Position numbers and translations under genes: made by a program. This document shows, piece after piece, positions 36,039 to 47,695 of a DNA stretch of 64,000 nt (its first letter is position 1; every line of letters starts with the position of its first letter). The stretch is from Rosa chinensis (lineage: Eukaryota; Streptophyta; Magnoliopsida; Rosales; Rosaceae). Under the pieces are notes generated by a model. It had not been told where the DNA came from and did no database searches. It saw only the letters and a list, made by a program, of their open reading frames with translations. Location: the NCBI RefSeq assembly GCF_002994745.2, contig NC_037091.1, forward strand, positions 30,138,289-30,202,288, in the 5' to 3' direction.

Positions 36039-38091
36039 GGATTTGCCACGTTTTCGTATTGGAATATTTTAATTGGGGAATTGGTGTTGTGAGAGAGAAT
36101 TGGGTTGAATTTGAGAAGTAATGGAGATATGGATTTTCGGGTTTCGTTTAGGTTCGTATTTATTTTATCGAATTGCCGTTTACGGAAATATAATTGTGTA
36201 CAGGACGATGTCGCGAGCTATGGTTAAATAAAGGAACTCATTTGCGGGGTCGCCCAATAGTACAGTGAGTGGACTTTTGTTTTAAATAATGATGCATGCA
36301 TTTATTTTGAAACTATTGATTTATTTAATTATCGTTTTATTTATCAAGCATAATATTTTGCCTTGGATTATAATTTTGACATTGTTTTTCCATATAAATT
36401 TTGGATACGAATTTATTATGCTCGGATTTGGGGTTATAATTTATTTTCGGAAATATGATTTAATTTTCGGAGATTAACTATGATTTATTTCAGTTGTGTT
36501 TCGGAAATGGATTTTGAGCCTTCGATAATATCTCCGATATATGGCCTTTGTTTGAAATCACGATTTAAGTGATTTTCGACAAATTATTTTCCGAGGCGAT
36601 TTCCGGAAATTTATAATACATTTCTATTCGTCGATATTGAGATTTCAGGAATATTTTTCGAAAATGGGATTTTCGATGGAATTATTTTTTATTGATTATT
36701 TCTCGCCTAATGGTTTATGATTTCGAGAATATTTTGGAGTGCGGGACCACGTCATTGGATTATGTACTTTCTCATGAGATATTGGGGAAGCCTTACGGAT
36801 TTTCAAGTTTTTCGTGTGGTTTTAAACCACCATACATGGGTCGCCATATTTATTGCTAGCTAGCCTATTAATACTCCTCCCTGCTTACAATGTGTTCGTG
36901 GGTGAGTAGAGTAGAGCATGGGATGCTCCAGAGTGTGGGACACTCCGACTGGAGCCTGGGAGGCTCCCTTATTTGTATGGTGAGAACTTCTTCCCCATAT
37001 TTGATTGATACCTTCAGCTAGCGGGGCTAGCTTGATTTCTTTTGACCAGCGGGGCTGGAATGTTTTCACGAATCTTCGTGTTGCAAGAAATATGTTTTAT
37101 CCACGTTGCATGCATCGAGTTTTTAAAGCAATAAATGTGGGAAAGTATTAAAGCTCTTTCTTTCGTTTGAATTATCTTACTTATTTATTTTTGTCCACTC
37201 ACTCTAACATGTTTTACATTACTTTCCCCTGGGCCCTTCGGTTTCAAATGCCCAGCTTGCATGCGGATTAGTGGAGGTCGGGCGTACATGGCATTTGAGG
37301 CATAGTTGTCACTACTTCCGCAATGTAGGATCCCTTGATCCTTTACTCTTTTTTTTTTATATCCCTGTGTATTAGTAGTATTGCTCTGATAACCTTTGAG
37401 ATTAGTATTGTTGAGTTTTGTGTTTTGTGTTATGTGAAAGTAGAGTTGTAAATAATTGGGAGCAGAGTGGCTCCAGGAGTATAAGGTTGGTTTGCTTGAA
37501 GGGTTTTTGTGTGTTTTACAGGTTTTTGGGTAGTCCATTTTAGGGGTGACTTTGCCGAATTTTTGGTAGAGCTATTCCTAAGGTGGGCCCCACAGGGCCA
37601 CATCTGATTTCAGGATGAAATTCGGGGCGGGTCCTGTCAGCAAACCAAAAGAAAGCATTAATATTTGTTAAACTATATTAGTAGATGTTCCTTGTCAGAG
37701 GAAGAAGATTGACAAGCTAGACTGATTGATACAAGGTAAAGTAGTCAAACATTGTACATATATCACAAGCTTTCTACTATTATCATTAGTGACTAACATC
37801 TTACTGGACACATTTGCCGATTGATACAAGGTAAAGTAGGCAATAGATCAAACACACTTTTGAAGACTTGTGTACACACACATATGTAATACCATAAGAA
37901 GATCATGATAGAAAGCATTGTTTCACATAATTTACATGGCCAATAACACAGACTAAGACTACTCTTGTAACTTGGTTTCATATTGCATAATCTAGCAGAG
38001 ATAAGAAAGCATTTTATACCGGATCAAAGTACAAGATTGTGGATTAAGGATATTACACAAAAGAAATACCTTATCTCCTATTCGTGAGCTC

Positions 38092-38952
38092 TAGGGCTAG
38101 GACTTTGGACCCGAGGAACCGGTCTGAACCGGCCAGTTCGGGTCGGTTTTCTATCATAATTTAGTTGTTTTGCTGCGGTTCGGTTCCGTAGAGTAGTAGT
38201 CAGTTCGGTTCCGGTTCCTATAGTTAATTTTCATCTTTACCCGAACCGATGTGGTTATATTACATTATTGTATAATTTTGGTTTGTTTGGTGTCAAACTG
38301 TCAGCAAGTGGACTCTCTTTTTGTTGCTGCAGGCCTCCTTCTTCTTTGATTAAAGTATTAAAAATGTAAACTCATCCTCCTTTCAAAAAAATATATTAAA
38401 CTCATCCCCCTCTCTCTCTCTCTCTGACTCCCATTTGTCTTTGTCGGCCACCCACTTACATCCTCTTTCTCTATTCTCTTTTTCTTTTTAATCATACTCC
38501 CCCATCTCTTCCCTCTTAGCCGCATCCATTCTTCTTCTTCTCTCCTCCTCCTTCTTCACTTCTTCGCTGCAACCATTCTTCTTCTTCTTCTTCTTCGCTG
38601 TAACCATTCTTCTTCTTCTCTTCTCCTCCTCCTCCTCCTCTTTCTTCACTTCTTCTTCGTATCAATTATTCCAGTCTTATAGAGGTTGTACAAGACTACC
38701 AGAGGCATATTTTATCAATTTAAACTGATCTTCTCTTCTGGTATCAAGATTTCTCCAGATTTTCAAATAGATTTAGATCGGGATTCAAGCATAAATGGAA
38801 CCGAAGAATCCTGAAACAGAACCGATTCTTGTCGATTCGGATTTTGCTCGGTTTCAGAGATTAGAAATCATCAAACCGACCCGAATTTTGTCTCGTCGGT
38901 TCGGTCTCGGTTCTTGCTTTTTTTCCGGCAAACCCGAACTGTCCTAGCCCTA
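38092..38952. mobile_element. hAT-type MITE inside the CACTA
   Basis: 861 bp with TIRs TAGGGCTAGGACTTTGG (left) and TAGGGCTAGGACAGTTCGG (right, reverse complement). Perfect 8-bp TSD gtgagctc (38084-38091, 38953-38960). Subterminal zones are rich in ggttcggttcgg and its complement. The centre holds (TTC)n runs around 38527-38655. Confidence 0.92.
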
Positions 38953-39878
38953 GTGAGCTCCAAATGTCAGAGTGAGTCACTCTGCCATCACCCTTGGTTG
39001 ATCCAAATGCTCGGCCTATCAAAAGATGGCAGAGAAACAATGAAACGGCAAAAACGTTTTTTAAGGCCGCGCTTTGGTGCAGAAATTACTATTAGATGTT
39101 ATTGTTCAATAGATATTATAACATGATTGATCTTATAACATTACATAGCAAAATCTTTGTATTGAATACCAATTGTTTTCATTGGAATTTGTAGATTTGG
39201 TTTGATTTGAGCTGGAGACAGTTGCATCAGAATGAGCTTGAGATTTAATTAGGATATAACTTCAACCTGTGTTATGACCAATTGAATCTCAACCTCATTC
39301 TAGTACCCTTTGAAATCAGATACACCTCTTCAATTCTTCAGCGACACGAATTTCTCACCAGAATCAATAAGTTCAAATCAAAGTTTGTGTCTACATTTTA
39401 GTAAAGCAAAAGTAATGAGAAGTGTTTGGTGGATGTTGGCTTCAGCTACATTTTAGTAAAGCAAAAGCAATACTTGTTCCATCGAATCTAAAAATTGGTG
39501 CAGCATGTGAGGTGTTTGGTTGATTTCTAAATTGTGAAAGAGATTGAAACATCTTACACAGAATGATTTATAAGAATGATTTCAATATATTGAAAGATAT
39601 TAGCACATTTAGGTCAATATGTAAATAGATTTCTGAAAAGAAATTGTATATATTTCACCTAATTAATTGAGGTCAGATTTTTTTGAAAAGATACTATCTA
39701 TATCTCATCATTAATTTCTGTTAGATTTTTTTTTTGAAAATATTCTGTATGTATCATCTTATTAATTCAGGTCAAATTTTGTAGTAGGGTACAATGTTCA
39801 ACATCTAAAGTGTATATATGTGGGTCATGTACAATGAAGTTTACCTAGAGACTTGCGCTTGATGAATTAGCTCTTGTA

Positions 39879-40012
39879 TTAGAAGTTTTTGAATGTAAGA
39901 GATATTTCTTCTACTCTCCTTGCATATTTTGATGGTCTATCCAGAATATCAGCAAGTTCCAAAATGTGCTGCTGCAATTCTCTGTTAAGGGACCTTAGTT
40001 TCTTCTTAAAAT
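39879..40012 (-). pseudogene. MED7-like (Mediator subunit 7) exon fragment in the CACTA
   Basis: Minus-strand reading FKKKLRSLNRELQQHILELA, then DILDRPSKYARRVEEISLTF, matches the central helical block of plant Mediator subunit 7 as I know the family. An AG acceptor sits directly before it (40013) and an in-frame TAA ends it at 39879. Only about 44 of some 170 family residues are present. Likely a gene piece carried by the CACTA element; transcription unknown. Identity by memory of the family, no search. Confidence 0.65.
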
Positions 40013-40780
40013 CTAAAACATAGTACAACTTTTGTCAGAATGGAAAAACGGGGGACATAAAAAAAAAAGGCGAAAACAATCAAGTACTAACATACATACA
40101 TATAAAACTAGAATAAACACCAACATACAAACTTGCAGTTCCTAACTTCCTATTTGTTTCTTGCAGAGAATTATCTCAAATTTTAACTAAACCAAACAAA
40201 ACTACTATAGCAATACCCGCAAAGTAGTCAAGAAATTCATACATTCCCCAGAAGTTCCTTATTTAAGGTAATCATAGTTTGGCCATCAATACCTGATCTG
40301 TCAAGACACAACAATAGCTAGTATGGATGTGTGCATTCCCGAAGGCTAGAAAAACTAGATTAATAAGTTGGAGATGTGGATGAATGTTTCCTCAAGGTTG
40401 CTACTTCTCTTGCCTTTACATTGAATGGTTCCTGCCAAGAACTTTCTATATATGTAACATATTTGAATACCTCTCAGCCTTGTAACACTAGTGAAGATTC
40501 CCAACATAGTATTTGTGTCCTAGCTTACCAGAGAAGAGTTTTAATAACTTTTTTTTATTAAAAATACTAATTACCTAATTCCACTGACCCTAAGGAGAAA
40601 CTGCTATATATGTGATTGAATCAACACAGTCAAATAAGTTCCTACGTATCAAAGGTAGTTTTTTAACAGGACACAAACAATAAACTAGTGTGAACTAGTT
40701 GTTCACTGCATGTACACTAAAGCTTTTGTCTTAATAAAGATTCTTTCTTCTCAAACAAAACAATAAAACAAAGTAAATAA

Positions 40781-40836
40781 AGAAATATCTCTTACAAGGA
40801 GAGTGGAAGAAATATCTCTTATATTCAAACCACAGA
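40781..40836 (+). pseudogene. Second short MED7-like piece, inverted
   Basis: Plus-strand RRVEEISLIFK resembles the end of the MED7 fragment found on minus at 39879-40012. It is preceded by a partial direct repeat of gaaatatctctta. Very short, so it may be a rearranged part of the same capture. Confidence 0.35.
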
Positions 40837-41454
40837 ACCCCTAGCAACGCATGCACAATCTTTAAATCTCATTAACATCAGCAGCTAACCGTCCGTACCT
40901 GAATTCAAAATACTTCCAAATTATGATACCTCACTTCTCCCAATATCTGCAGAACGAAAAACACACACATCACATTAGTCAAACAATATCAAAAACAACA
41001 TTGCGTAAATAAACTATCTCTTTACAATCAAGCACAACATCATCTACCGTTATCAAAGTATCCAGCCTCACACAAAAACAACTATCAAAATTACAAAATC
41101 AAGAAGAAAAAAAGACACTAAACAAACTACAACCACACGGTTCTAGCAAAACATACACTTTATTTTAATCGCCAATCAAGTAACATCTTCTCAACACAAA
41201 ACAAATAGTTACAAAATATTTCAACACTCAACAATTTCAAAACAAAAATGCCATACCTGGATGAAAACAGAACAACGAACCAAAAAACCTACATAATCAA
41301 AACCAAAAAACTAATCACCACTAGAGCACCAAAAAAAAAAAAGCCACAGTTCTGAATCAAAACCAAAAAACTTATCACCACTGAAGATCCCATTTTCTAA
41401 TTACAAACTGAGATAAAAGAATCAAATTAGTATTGCAAATTGCTTTCATATTAC

Positions 41455-41547
41455 CTTAGGAATCGCGGAGGCATCCAAAATTAGGAGGTCATTGTTAAAG
41501 AAGAAGGCCTTGTCGAGTTCTGAAAGTTCAAAGAGGAACAAATCCAT
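41455..41547 (-). other. Possible first coding exon of a CACTA-borne chimeric transcript
   Basis: ATG at 41547 opens 31 codons (MDLFLFELSELDKAFFFNND...) ending precisely at an AAG|GTAATA donor. It lies downstream (minus strand) of the NAGK-like piece and a long CT/GA tract. A candidate next exon begins after a TTCTGCAG acceptor near 40950 but meets a stop after about 13 codons. Product not recognised; may be another captured exon. Confidence 0.35.
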
Positions 41548-41729
41548 CACTGCTAACCAATTCTGCAAAAATAAAATCATGAGCAAAATGAAACCAGTCA
41601 AATCCCAAAACTAGAAGAACCCTAAACGCCCAAATTAAAAAACCATTGTCTTTGGGAGAAAAGCCTTCTGGAGACTAGATCTGAACGGAGGGTTGAGAGG
41701 GAAAAGGAAGAGGAAGAGGCGGAGGCGCT

Positions 41730-41845
41730 GTATAGATGAGGCTGTTCGTGGCCTGGACGGTGTCCTCCTTTATGGCGACGCCGTTGTACTTGACTACAAT
41801 GGTCTTGCCCCTGAATTTCTAGATGAAGGGTAGGGATTCGGAGAG
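41730..41845 (-). pseudogene. N-acetyl-L-glutamate kinase-like fragment in the CACTA
   Basis: Minus-strand frame reads ESLPFI-stop-KFRGKTIVVKYNGVAIKED. This resembles the start of the amino-acid kinase domain of plant NAGK (phosphorylates N-acetylglutamate in plastid arginine synthesis), whose GKTIVVKYGGAAM block is distinctive. One stop codon and departures after about 20 residues (the second Gly of the GG motif is replaced) make it non-functional. Short match, so moderate confidence. Confidence 0.5.
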
Positions 41846-41958
41846 AATTTGGGGAGGTTGCGGAGTTTTGAGGAAGAAAATTATGAGAGAGTTTGATATA
41901 AAGAGAAGTGAGATTTTGTCGCTGAAGGAGAGTAAGTAGAGCGAGCGAGCAGAGATGG

Positions 41959-41960
<2 letters not shown>

Positions 41961-42030
<70 letters not shown>
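41961..42030. repeat. Long (GA)n microsatellite in the CACTA
   Basis: About 35 GA units, read as CT on the strand of the adjacent captured gene pieces, near the right subterminal region. Confidence 0.95.
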
Positions 42031-42032
<2 letters not shown>

Positions 42033-42491
42033 ATGAGTGAATGTGGGAAAAACGCGAAGTCTTTCGCAGTTAAACCAAAAAAACTTTAAAAAAAAAAAAT
42101 CACTCAACTTATTCAGACGACACAATTTCTTAATTGTGTTGTTTGAATATCACCTCATTGAGTAGCAACTATACAGTTTGGGCATTTGAGAGGGAAAAGC
42201 CTAAAATTTGTTGGAGGGAATTCTGAAATTTCAGCTAGGGTTCAATATAGAAAATTTTAATCTTTTCAAACAATATTTAACTGTTGTCTGAATCTGACCA
42301 TATATTTAAAATGAAACAAGTATGCTTTCTCTATGTATTCAGACAACACATTTAATTTATCTATCGTTTGAAAAAATCAGACGACGGAAAATCAGTATTC
42401 TGTTGTCTGATGCGTGTCGTCTGATAGCTTTTTTGGCATAGTGTGAATTTAACCAAAAAGCCAGAACAACAGCACAAACACACAGCAACAC

Positions 42492-42495
<4 letters not shown>

Positions 42496-42534
<39 letters not shown>
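42496..42534. repeat. (TA)n microsatellite
   Basis: About 19 TA units just outside the CACTA right end. Confidence 0.95.
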
Positions 42535-42536
<2 letters not shown>

Positions 42537-42537
42537 C

Positions 42538-42640
42538 AACTCAACCTCTCTCTCACTCTCTCATTGTCCCTATATCTTCATTCATTGTGCGATGTGGAAG
42601 TTAATCTCCCAAATTTGTTCTTGACATGATCACGTAATTT
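42538..42640. repeat. Dispersed duplicate of 49380-49475
   Basis: About 100 bp (actcaacctctctctcac ... ttcttgacatgatc) is repeated with small differences at 49380-49475 in the same orientation, with weaker similarity extending left in both copies (agccagaac / agccaaaatt). No TIR or TSD found. Perhaps the remains of a segmental duplication split by transposon insertions. Confidence 0.7.
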
Positions 42641-44701
42641 CCAAAGAAATTTATCTTGATAGTATTAACCTGCAAAAACCAAGAGCAGCATTAAGGCCAA
42701 ATAGTTTGTGTATCAGATAATGCATTGTACCATCAAAAGTTGCTTAACTTGTATTCTCTTTCATTGTTAAAAAAAAATAAACAATAAAAAAATCAAATCA
42801 TAAATATCACTGAAAAAGGAGATGAAATCAGAATGAACATAGATGTGATAGGAGCATTTCAATGCGACGTTTTAACTGTTAGTTCCTCATATTTACTTAG
42901 TTATTTCCTTAAATAAACCCTTTTGGTTTAGGAAAGTTTCTATTTCCTATTTGTAGAAAGTTTCTATTTTCCATTTTTAGGAAGTTTCTATTTTTAGTAA
43001 TAGTTTCTATTTTCAGGTTATTGGAGCAAACAAGCTGAAATGAGCTCAAGAGAGGAAAGAGGAGCTAGACAACGTTGGAGGGAGCTAAGGCAAGACACAA
43101 ATGGCTGCATAAATGAGTTGAAATGAAGAAATGAAGTTTTCCTGTTTCAACCAGGAAATCCTGTTCAGAAGATGAAACTTTGTCAAGCAGGACTCTTGAG
43201 TCAAGCAGGAAGCATGATTGAAATAATGAAGGGAAATGACGTTGGGAGAAGATTCCTGGAGGCACTAGGAGACTATAAGGTGTGAAATGATATATGGAGG
43301 CCCAAGAATCTTCTAGATTATTGTGGATTTCGGCAAAATGGATAAAAGCCCAAACAAATTAGGGTTTGTGACGCATAAGGAATATTTTTGGAGGATTTGT
43401 TTGAGTTTTTCCGTGAAATACCAAGGGGATAAGTCGGATAACGGAAAATCAAGAAAATATAGTGTTGGAGAAGATTTAGGGAGAATTTTAAGGAAAGAAT
43501 AAGTGTGTGCAACAAGAAAAGGTTCAAAACAAGTCTAGATTCGTTCCCTATTTTTTCTAAGGATATTGTGGCCGAAATTGGTGAAGAAAATCAGAAAAAA
43601 AAAATCCTATATATTTCGGCAATAATATATTTTAAGGGATATGGACTTAATTTTGGAGAGTTTTGATTGGTTGGTTGACACACCAGGGCTGACATGGCAC
43701 TACGTGATTGGTTGGAGCTGTGTGGCATGACTTAATAATTTTTGGGAAACTAAAAGAAGATTCATGAAGCTTGGAGACCAAGTTCACGTCCCCTATATCT
43801 ACTCCCCCCTAGGCTTGACGTTCCACACATTCTCCCATTCAGAAAAATCACACCAAAAACGTCAAAGCTCTCTCTCCATGCCATTCTCTAGTTCATGTCT
43901 GCGTTTTCAAGCAAGGGAGGAAGAAGGAAGAAGAAGCCGTGAGTTTTGAAGCTTGCTTCCAAGATTCATTAGTTCAACGTTCAAGTTCTTCATCACCATC
44001 TCCATTCACGTTGTAATTCAACTTTTTCCTTATAACCTCTTATGGTTTTCCTTGTTTGAATTCGTATTAACATGTTCTAGTTAACATATAACGTTTAGGG
44101 CAAAGTTTAAGCCCAATTTCTATGATTGAATAAAGTTTTCGATTCCTATACTTGTGATTCTAAGTTGCTTTTATGGGATTATTCAATTGAATTTACTTGA
44201 TTGATATCTTTTATATGTTTATTCTAATTGGTTCGAAACTTTTAGGGTTTATGTATAATTGGTGCTAGATTTAAGTTAATGATTCACCTAATAGTTTTGT
44301 GAACTTAAATCAAAAGTAGTAAAGGCTTTCGAATTCAATTGAAAAAGATTGCAAATAGATGAACTTATTCATACTAGGTTGTGCACTTAAGTTGATATGA
44401 TAACCCTTCTCTATGTGTATTGCATTGAACATGTTTTGATTAGCTAGCTTTCTAGACTTTGATTGCATGTTTAATAGGATTGATCTAGGTGCTTTCACTT
44501 AGGTTAATTAGTAAAGGAAAGTAAACTATGGGAAATCATTTGCTTCGAATGTTTCACATAATCAACTTCTTTCTTATGACTTAGATGATCAATTGTAGGA
44601 TGTGAATCGAGTTTGATTATATGAAATTGGTTTTGATATTTGTTTCTTACGTTCCACTTTTGTATATGTGTTTTTATATTTTCTTTGTTTTGTTTATTTT
44701 A

Positions 44702-45004
44702 GGACTAATTTCAGTTTACTCCCCTGAGGTTAGGGGTCGTCATCATGTTAGTCCCTCGAGTTTCAATTTAATCAGTAACACCCTTGTACTCTCCAAATTC
44801 ATCAGCCGTGTCCAATTCTACTATTCTGTCCAATTTGGACCGTTAAGTCTGACTTTTGAGGGCTAAAATGGTCATTTCAAGACAAAAAAAAAACTATAAA
44901 AAAAAAAGAATTTCTTTTTTTTTTTTTGCATTTTTTTCTGTATTTTTGTTTTTCATTAAAAAAAAATTTTCCCTTTTTTTTTTTTCTTTTTTCTTTTTCT
45001 TCGC

Positions 45005-45044
<40 letters not shown>

Positions 45045-46720
45045 TTTATATAATTTTGTCTTCAACCTATACACCACAAGTTATAATAGGTTTATAAAAA
45101 CAAAAAAAATACTCTAGGTGGTTAAAAAGCCGCTCGCTGGTCTACTATATTTGTGATATATCTCCGATAAAGCGAAGAATTTTAGGATATATCAGCAAAA
45201 TATAATAGGTTTATAAAGTGAAGAATTTTAGGATATATCCCCAATAAAGTGAAGAAATATCTGTAAAATATGATTAAAAAAATAAATACAGATATTTCTT
45301 CACTTTATTGGGGATATATTCTAAAATTCTTTGCTTTATCGGAGATGTTCCACAAATATCATAGACCAGCGAGCGAAGAATTTTAGGATATATCCCCAAT
45401 AAAGTGAAGAAATATATATATTTATTTTTTTAATCATATTTTACAAATATTTCTTTACTTTATTGGGGATATATCCTATTATTCTTCACTTTATAAACCT
45501 ATTATATTTTATAGATATATTTTACAAATATATCCTAAAATTTTTCGCTTTATCGGAGATATATCACAAATATCGTAGACCAGCGAGCGACTTTTTAACC
45601 ACCTAGAGTATTTTTTTTGTTTTTATAAACCTATTATAACTTGTGGTGTATAGGTTGAAGACAAAATTTATAAAAATAAAAAAATAAAAGGACTAATTTC
45701 AGTTTACCCCCCTGAGTGGTGTTTTTTTTTTTTTTTTGTTTCTTCGCTTTTTTATTTTTTTATTTTTAGGGTTTAGGACTAAACTGAAATTAGTCCTTTT
45801 ATTTTTTTATTTTTTATTTTTATAAATTTTGTCTTCAACCTATACACCACAAGTTATAATAGGTTTATAAAAAAAAAAAAAAAACTCTAGGTGGTTAAAA
45901 AGTCGCTCGTTGGTCTATGATATTTGTGATATATCTCCGATAAAGCGAAAAATTTTAGGATATATCTATAAAATATAAGAGGTTTATAAAGTGAAGAATA
46001 ATAGAATATATCCCCAATAAAGTGAAGAAATATTTGTAAAATATGATTATAAAAATAAATACAGATATTTCTTCACTTTATTGAGGATAGATCCTAAAAT
46101 TCTTCGCTCACTAGTCTAAGATATTTGTGGAACATCTCCAATAAAGCAAAGAATTTTAGGATATATCCCCAATAATTGATTTTTTTAATCATATTTTATA
46201 GATATTTCTTCACTTTATTGGGGATATATCCTAAAATTCTTCACTTTATAAACCTATTATTTTTTACTGATATATCCTAAAATTCTTCGCTTTATCTGAG
46301 ATATATCACAAATATCGTAAACCAGCGAGCAGCTTTTTAACCACCTAGAGTATTTTTTTTGTTTTTATAAACCTATTATAACTTGTGGTGTATAGGTTGA
46401 AGACAAAATTAAAAAAAAATAATAATAATAAGCGAAGAAAAAGAAAAAGAAAAAAAATTTTAATGAAAAAAAAATACATAAAAAAAAATGCAAAAAAAAA
46501 AAAGAAAAAAAGAAAAAAAAAATTTATAGTTTTTTTTGTCTTGAAATGACCATTTTAGCCCTCAAAAGTCAGACTTAACGGTCCAAATTGGACAGAATAG
46601 TAGAAATTAGACACGGCTGATGAATTTGGAGAGTACAAGGGTGTTACTGATTAAATTGAAACTCGGGGGACTAATATGATGACAACCCCTAACCTCAGGG
46701 GGGTAAACTGAAATTAGTCC
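44702..46720. mobile_element. 2-kb foldback Mutator-type element inside family B copy 3
   Basis: TIRs of about 190 bp, nearly identical, starting GGACTAATTTCAGTTTAC on both arms. Perfect 9-bp TSD tttatttta (44693-44701, 46721-46729). The interior is itself built of alternating inverted copies of units such as CTTTATCGGAGATATATCAC and ACCTAGAGTATTTTTTTTG. Two extra internal copies of the terminal motif lie near 45690 and 45785. No transposase. TSD length favours Mutator. Confidence 0.9.
45005..45044. repeat. (TTA)n microsatellite in the foldback element
   Basis: About 13 TTA units, with homopolymer T and A runs on either side. Confidence 0.9.
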
Positions 46721-46908
46721 TTTATTTTAATTTTCAAAAACCTAAGTCTAAATCCCCCTTCGTTATTTGTATATATTTTAATTCTTTTTTTGTTTTACAA
46801 TGACAGATGTACCCTCAATCCTCGGATTTGAATGATCCCTATTTACTATGTACTAACGATGATATTTTCAGGGTTAAATTATACGCTTGCTTTAAGCGTA
46901 TCAAGATG

Positions 46909-47690
46909 AAGAGAAAGTGCTATAAGCTTTACACAATCAATTATCTTTTAAGTGAAGTCAACTGAGACTCTAGCTTTTCTTTATCTTTATCTTTGTGATT
47001 TTTGATGAAGCACAATTGCAATAAGTAAGAACTACAAACACAAAAGGAGGAAGAATGAACAAAACAACAATGTTCAGAAGTATACACCAAAACAAATCAA
47101 TCTAATTGAAAGTTGTTATCAAATTGTATTGCTAAATTTATCAAGTTGAAGGTCCATATGTTCAATAGTTAGAGGCACATATGTGCATGTACCTGAAAAT
47201 AAAAAGGAAAAGACACAGAAAAACTGAATTGACAAATAATTAAAATAAGGAAATGATTGTGGAAATATGCAAAAGGAAGTGAAATAAACCATATTGGTAA
47301 TTTCAAATGCATCAGAGTTTACAAAAACTAAATAAAAAGCCAGCTCAATGTCTAAAGTAGAGACTCAAATCAAGAACTGAACAAATGCAACTAAAGCATG
47401 GATAGAAAGATTCGCAATGCAAATGCATAACACAACCTTTGTCAATTACATATCATTATATTGCCACTTAATCTTATGTGTAGTCATCTCACTAGCAACA
47501 TGGACCATCGTCTTTATCATTTTACTTTTAGGTACAGAGGTTCTTAACCTATGAAAATCAATTATTTCAATGTTGGTTTTTGGTGTACAACCTCAAGATG
47601 TCTTCATTTTTTAACTGCTGAAGGTTTTGTTTTATCATACCAATGAAAGTTGAGAAAGGAAGAGCTGTACTACAAAATCAAACAAAGGAC
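46909..47690. other. Spacer, no gene seen
   Basis: AT-rich sequence between family B copy 3 and the RAP-like fragment. No supported ORF or paired repeat. Confidence 0.45.
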
Positions 47691-47695
47691 AATCT

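Larger units (their letters stand above)
32194..37639 (+). mobile_element. LTR-type insertion, family D (solo-LTR-like), inside the CACTA
   Basis: Starts TGTTACGCCCCGAACC, ends GGGGCGGGTCCTGTCA; perfect TSD gcaaa (32189-32193, 37640-37644). About 2.6 kb net of the inner element. A TATA box (ctataaatatagg) near 32457 and the polarity of the end sequences put transcription on plus. Related to family A in its first 300 bp (shared gaaagttgtagagg..gcg-type block) but diverged. No gag or pol, hence solo LTR by preference. Confidence 0.86.
30776..42443. mobile_element. CACTA (En/Spm) transposon, non-autonomous, with captured sequence
   Basis: Ends are the CACTA signature: left CACTATGCCAATAAAGC, right (reverse complement) CACTATGCCAAAAAAGC. 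The TIR continues through TATCAGACGACA with one mismatch. The flanking 3-bp duplication tga (30773-30775, 42444-42446) is the size expected for CACTA. Subterminal regions (about 30790-31430 and 42110-42430) are filled with short repeats of the TCAGACGACA / CAGACAACAG / TCTGTTGTTTG type in both orientations, the usual transposase-binding architecture. No TNP2-type transposase is visible. The interior holds a nested pair of LTR insertions (32194-37639), a hAT MITE (38092-38952) and pieces resembling host genes MED7 and NAGK. Total 11,668 bp, about 6.2 kb without the LTRs. Confidence 0.92.
42846..46903 (+). mobile_element. LTR-type insertion, family B copy 3 (inverted relative to copies 1 and 2)
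   Basis: Starts TGATAGGAGCATTTC and ends AAGCGTATCA, the reverse complement of the other copies; perfect TSD agatg (42841-42845, 46904-46908). Net of the nested 2,019-bp element it is about 2.03 kb. A TATA-like cccctatatctac near 43790 and CAT/leader-like sequence after it suggest plus-strand transcription. It retains the block near 43145-43200 that copy 2 lost. No coding capacity. Confidence 0.87.

Noticed and set aside
41622..42125. 167-codon minus ORF with a long Leu-Ser run
   Set aside because: The centre is a (GA)n microsatellite translated as SLSLSL; the meaningful frame nearby is the NAGK-like one.
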